Source: TH5896 sp049578985
Lineage (GTDB): Archaea; Thermoproteota; Nitrososphaeria; Nitrososphaerales; Nitrososphaeraceae
Assembly (NCBI GenBank): GCA_049578985.1
Contig: JBAUMZ010000019.1
Location: 1-64,000 of the forward strand
DNA length: 64,000 nucleotides
Direction of reading: 5' to 3'
The notes under the pieces were generated by a model. It was not told the DNA's origin, did no database searches, and saw only the letters and a list, made by a program, of their open reading frames with translations. This document shows positions 61,275 to 64,000 of the stretch, one piece after another; the first letter of the stretch is position 1, and each line of letters starts with the position of its first letter. Made by a program: the position numbers and the translations under genes.

Positions 61275-62312
61275 CTAGAAGCCATTTAGTTTGTTTACCA
61301 GGATTGTCGAGGTGTAATCCATGCCGACCAATGAGTTGTCAGAGTGCTGTACTAAAGTTAGCGGTGAATCAGGTTTAATGGACGATACGTTTGTAACTAG
61401 AGGAGGATTCATGTTGGACTGATTACCATTAGCGGTAGTAGTGTTGCTCCTCTCAAAGACGAAGCTGGCCTTCATAAATGGATGCAAGGTGCAGAAATAA
61501 TCATAACTATCCTCACTTAGATTTGAAGTTTCAAGAAGAAAGGTATCTCCAGCCATTAATAATGAAGAGTCAAAAGTTTGACCCTCATCAACAGAACTCG
61601 TCACGGTGTGAGGTGTATTGTCATTATTTGTCCACTCAATTGAGTCACCCTTCGATACGTTAAGAATAGCAGGATCGTAAGAGGGATTACCCTGCGACGA
61701 GGCACCAGGCAGAATACTTACGTCGACAACAGGTCCAGAACTCGATCCTGTAGTAATACTAGCGTTACCAGAAGCCTCAGACTCACTTGATGCATTCCCC
61801 CCGGTTGTGGACATATTCTCGCCTCCCGCCTGTCCTTGGACCGCATCTTGTTCGGATGATACCTTTGGAGAAACCAACCCAAAAACGTAAAAAGTTCCAC
61901 CGCCTACAACTGCCGCGGCAATAAATATCACGCTAATAGCCTTCACATATGGACTCTCTTTGTAAGACGCCACTATTATCACAGTCGCAGGAATTGCGAC
62001 TACCATCATCAATCCAATATAGGCAAATATGCTTGGTACAGTAGTACTTATAGTAACGGCTGCTGCGACGCCGAATGTGACCAGGAATCCTAGTGTGATA
62101 AATGTTGCTGATTTGGCCTTAGGACTCCTCGGAAATCCGTCCTTAAATATTCCCGCGGAAAGGAAGATTAAACCAATAAAGAGTGTCAGCAAAGACACAG
62201 CATGCATTCCGTCGATAAACGTCTTGGCTATGCCTGCAAGGGAAATTCCTACTCCTACTATTCCTATCGAAGTAAGGCCAATGCCTGGCGTAAGTAGGTC
62301 CCAGTCACTCAT
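61275..62312 (-). CDS. Multi-helix membrane protein with C-terminal cupredoxin domain
   Basis: 345 residues, ATG start. The N-terminal about 135 residues have four or five transmembrane helices (VGVGISLAGIAKTFIDGM, LIFLSAGIF, IAAAVVGGGTFYVFGLV). A Ser/Gly/Asn-rich linker (about 140-195) leads to a blue-copper domain with VSKGDSIEWTNNDNTPHTVT (His ligand) and YDYFCTLHPFMKASFVF (C-x2-H-x2-M), a complete type 1 Cu site. A polar tail of about 50 residues ends the protein. Probably carries electrons on the outer face of the membrane, as thaumarchaeal plastocyanin-like proteins do. Confidence 0.88.
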   Translation of the reverse strand: MSDWDLLTPGIGLTSIGIVGVGISLAGIAKTFIDGMHAVSLLTLFIGLIFLSAGIFKDGFPRSPKAKSATFITLGFLVTFGVAAAVTISTTVPSIFAYIGLMMVVAIPATVIIVASYKESPYVKAISVIFIAAAVVGGGTFYVFGLVSPKVSSEQDAVQGQAGGENMSTTGGNASSESEASGNASITTGSSSGPVVDVSILPGASSQGNPSYDPAILNVSKGDSIEWTNNDNTPHTVTSSVDEGQTFDSSLLMAGDTFLLETSNLSEDSYDYFCTLHPFMKASFVFERSNTTTANGNQSNMNPPLVTNVSSIKPDSPLTLVQHSDNSLVGMDYTSTILVNKLNGF

Positions 62313-62472
62313 ATCGGTATCTTGTTGGGAGCAGACCCAGATAATTAATCTTTACTGGTATTACCAATGGTTCAATTTCTAACTTACCAAAGACGTGACG
62401 CGACATGCTGTCTTGAAGTCCTAGGTATGGGACTAACCCCCAAAGAAACAGTAAATCTCAGGTAAATTGACC

Positions 62473-63615
62473 TTAGCCTATGTATGGAATCATCTCCCCT
62501 TGATCAAAAAAGTACAGATATCCATCTCTAGAACCCACAATAAGCATCCCTCCTGCCAGACAAGGTGATGAGTCTATCTTATCCATCGTAGGGAATTTCC
62601 AAAGTACCTGGCCCGTGAGTATGTCCAAGTAGTAAATATGCGAATCAAGTGAACCAACAAAAACTTTTAGGCTTTTCGTCAAAAGTGGTGATGCCCATAT
62701 CTTGTCAGCGGTTTTAAACTTCCAGATCGAGGAACCATCTGCAGACCTTACACAATGCAGATAACCGCTCGAGGATCCTATTAAGACGTAGCCTTGAATT
62801 GAAGAAGGCGAGGAGAGCAAAGGTGATCTCAAATCTGAAGACCAAAGTATTGCACCATTATCCTTGTCAATCCGATAGAGGTTACCGCCTTGAGTTCCTA
62901 TGTAAAGAGAAGTAGATCCGAGATCATTGTAATCACCACTATCGTTTGACAGACAGGGAGAGGAGGATCTAATCTTGCCTTCAAGTTTCGTTTTCCAGAC
63001 CAACTTCCCGCCCAAGTCTAGCGCATACAAATTGCAATCATCAGAGCCTACGAAGATTTTGTGTCCATCGGACGACGGTGAAGACCAGACCTCGCCGCCA
63101 GTAGCAAACTGCCATTTGAGAGTACCTTCATTGCTTATAGCGTAAATTTTTCCGTCTAGACATCCGAATACGTGAATATCATCAATAGAACAGATTGAGG
63201 AAAATACTCCATTTTGAAGCACATACTTCCACTTCTTGGTTGCATCATGAACATTAAAGGCACTGACGCTACTAGGCTCACTATCAACGGCAGATTGATA
63301 GGCCCATCTTGAAAAGGTCCCTACTATTAGGTCGTCTTTGTATATTGAGGGGCTGGAAACTACAGGATTGCATGCATTAGCATGCCAGTTAACTACAAAA
63401 CTCCGTCTATCAATTCGATACATGCGACCGGTAATTGTGCCTACATACACTGACTTATTGTCTGACACCGGTGATGAGAGCACGGGACCTACTCTTATCA
63501 TATTCTTAAAGGTGGGCTTGCGCAGAGAAGCAGAATTGGACATGCCTGTCCTCTGGTTACTGCCTTTGAAGCAGGTCCACGAATCTTGTGATTTTAAGTC
63601 AGACGGTGATGACAT
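62473..63615 (-). CDS. PQQ-like beta-propeller protein, no export signal
   Basis: 380 residues, ATG start. About seven or eight repeats of the type WKFATGGEVWSSPSSDGHKI then FVGSDDCNLYALD, each with a W-docking strand, as in PQQ-dependent dehydrogenase/BamB-like propellers. No signal peptide or lipobox and no clear quinone-binding Cys pair or catalytic Asp, so it is probably cytosolic and scaffolding. It begins with the polar SSPSDLKSQDSWTCFKGSN. Confidence 0.82.
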   Translation of the reverse strand: MSSPSDLKSQDSWTCFKGSNQRTGMSNSASLRKPTFKNMIRVGPVLSSPVSDNKSVYVGTITGRMYRIDRRSFVVNWHANACNPVVSSPSIYKDDLIVGTFSRWAYQSAVDSEPSSVSAFNVHDATKKWKYVLQNGVFSSICSIDDIHVFGCLDGKIYAISNEGTLKWQFATGGEVWSSPSSDGHKIFVGSDDCNLYALDLGGKLVWKTKLEGKIRSSSPCLSNDSGDYNDLGSTSLYIGTQGGNLYRIDKDNGAILWSSDLRSPLLSSPSSIQGYVLIGSSSGYLHCVRSADGSSIWKFKTADKIWASPLLTKSLKVFVGSLDSHIYYLDILTGQVLWKFPTMDKIDSSPCLAGGMLIVGSRDGYLYFFDQGEMIPYIG

Positions 63616-63727
63616 TTGATATGTTATTCAGTTCCAAATACTGAATGCGCTTTCAACTAGTAAATGTTGCATATCTCAGTCGCAAGTCAATGAGGGGGTA
63701 GTTTTTCCTTCAAGTGGTGGACTAACA

Positions 63728-63739
63728 CTTAAAAATAGG
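63728..63739 (+). promoter_or_regulatory. TATA box of the eL39-eL31 unit
   Basis: CTTAAAAATAGG is centred about 31 bp before TTG 63764. Supports the TTG start with almost no leader. Confidence 0.55.
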
Positions 63740-63763
63740 CAAAGATACTCCACGGTCTATAGC

Positions 63764-63922
63764 TTGGCTGCCAGAAAGAACACCTCGCGAAAAAAGAGAT
63801 TAATAAAACGCACAAGACAGAATAGACCTGTACCAGCATGGGTTATCATTCGAACACATAGACATGTTAGAACAAATCCCAAGAAGCGCCTCTGGCGAAG
63901 GACAGATGTCAATGTTGGTTGA
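63764..63922 (+). CDS. rpl39e: Ribosomal protein eL39
   Basis: 52 residues, TTG start. Small, very basic 50S protein lining the peptide exit tunnel. AARKNTSRKKRLIKRTRQNR and PVPAWVIIRTHRHVRTNPKK, then RLWRR, match archaeal eL39 over the whole length. It is followed 24 bp later by the eL31 start, the usual archaeal order. Confidence 0.95.
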   Translation: MAARKNTSRKKRLIKRTRQNRPVPAWVIIRTHRHVRTNPKKRLWRRTDVNVG

Positions 63923-63946
63923 AATTAGAGGTGGCAAAAAGGATTA

Positions 63947-64000
63947 ATGTCTATAAATGAAACTCCTGAAGAGAGCATCTATACCGTTAATTTCAGAAAA
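63947..64000 (+). CDS. rpl31e: Ribosomal protein eL31 (N-terminal part)
   Basis: ATG at 63947 opens a frame running off the window: MSINETPEESIYTVNFRK. The E-x-x-YTVN(L/F)RK block is the conserved N-terminus of eL31. Adjacency to eL39 supports the call. Only 18 codons are visible. Confidence 0.85.
   Translation, partial: MSINETPEESIYTVNFRK

Noticed and set aside
61166..61378. 70-codon plus-strand frame with several Cys
   Set aside because: Overlaps the JAMM start and the cupredoxin gene end; Cys spacing is irregular and the minus-strand genes are well supported.

Overview
The window is chromosomal DNA of an archaeon, most probably a Nitrososphaerota (Thaumarchaeota) of the ammonia-oxidising type. 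It has a eukaryote-type topoisomerase IB, split CofG and CofH, archaeal Taw1/Trm5 wyosine enzymes, Kae1 and Bud32, ABCE1, eL39/eL31, aEF1B with its zinc-ribbon neighbour, a heme O synthase, a membrane-anchored cupredoxin, and a 5S rRNA gene standing apart from any 16S/23S genes. GC is low to moderate by eye. Many genes start with TTG or GTG directly downstream of a TATA element, which points to leaderless transcripts. I cannot name the genus.

Layout. 1-5.6 kb: end of a ferredoxin, archaeal coaD, trpS with a small overlapping gene, divergent pheS-pheT. 5.6-8.1 kb: a TfuA-type YcaO locus (ycaO-tfuA) facing a divergent 57-residue ORF that looks like a RiPP precursor of the NHLP type. 8.3-12.3 kb: membrane glycosyltransferase, then cofG-cofH (deazaflavin FO synthesis) and a stand-alone RAM domain. 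12.4-17.2 kb: topoisomerase IB, CBS protein, tRNA-Met, intron-containing tRNA-His, taw1. 17.3-23.5 kb: secreted Ser/Thr-rich protein, a gene-poor 0.8 kb, then rdgB, bud32, kae1 and a YchF-type GTPase. 23.6-34.7 kb: a PurF-like protein that has lost its catalytic residues, a class II fumarase/aspartase, pth2, two geranylgeranyl-reductase-family flavoproteins, zinc ribbon plus aEF1B, ctaB, UPF0147, translin. 34.7-38.7 kb: glmS, an HTH/S-layer-domain protein, rps4 and rps13. 38.9-44.5 kb: two consecutive MoxR-ATPase/VWA gene pairs. 44.6-47.9 kb: a pentose-phosphate operon in which the transketolase N-terminal subunit is fused to ribulose-phosphate 3-epimerase. 48-57 kb: leucyl aminopeptidase, 5S rRNA, abcE1, trm5, rimI, PAP2, sufU-sufS. 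57-64 kb: zinc-finger protein, lone dppD ATPase, KH protein plus aspS, JAMM protease, cupredoxin, PQQ propeller, eL39 and the start of eL31.

Most genes are information processing or core metabolism. Functional links inside the window are Trm5 and Taw1 (successive steps of wyosine at tRNA position 37), Kae1 and Bud32 (KEOPS, t6A), CofG and CofH (FO), SufU and SufS (Fe-S), and TalC, transketolase and epimerase (non-oxidative pentose phosphates).

The best candidate for an undescribed system is the YcaO-TfuA pair with its divergent precursor-like peptide: the known archaeal target of YcaO-TfuA (McrA) is a methanogenesis enzyme not expected here. Also notable are the transketolase-epimerase fusion, the exact 60-bp copy of internal sufS sequence upstream of dppD, and the PurF paralogue without catalytic residues.
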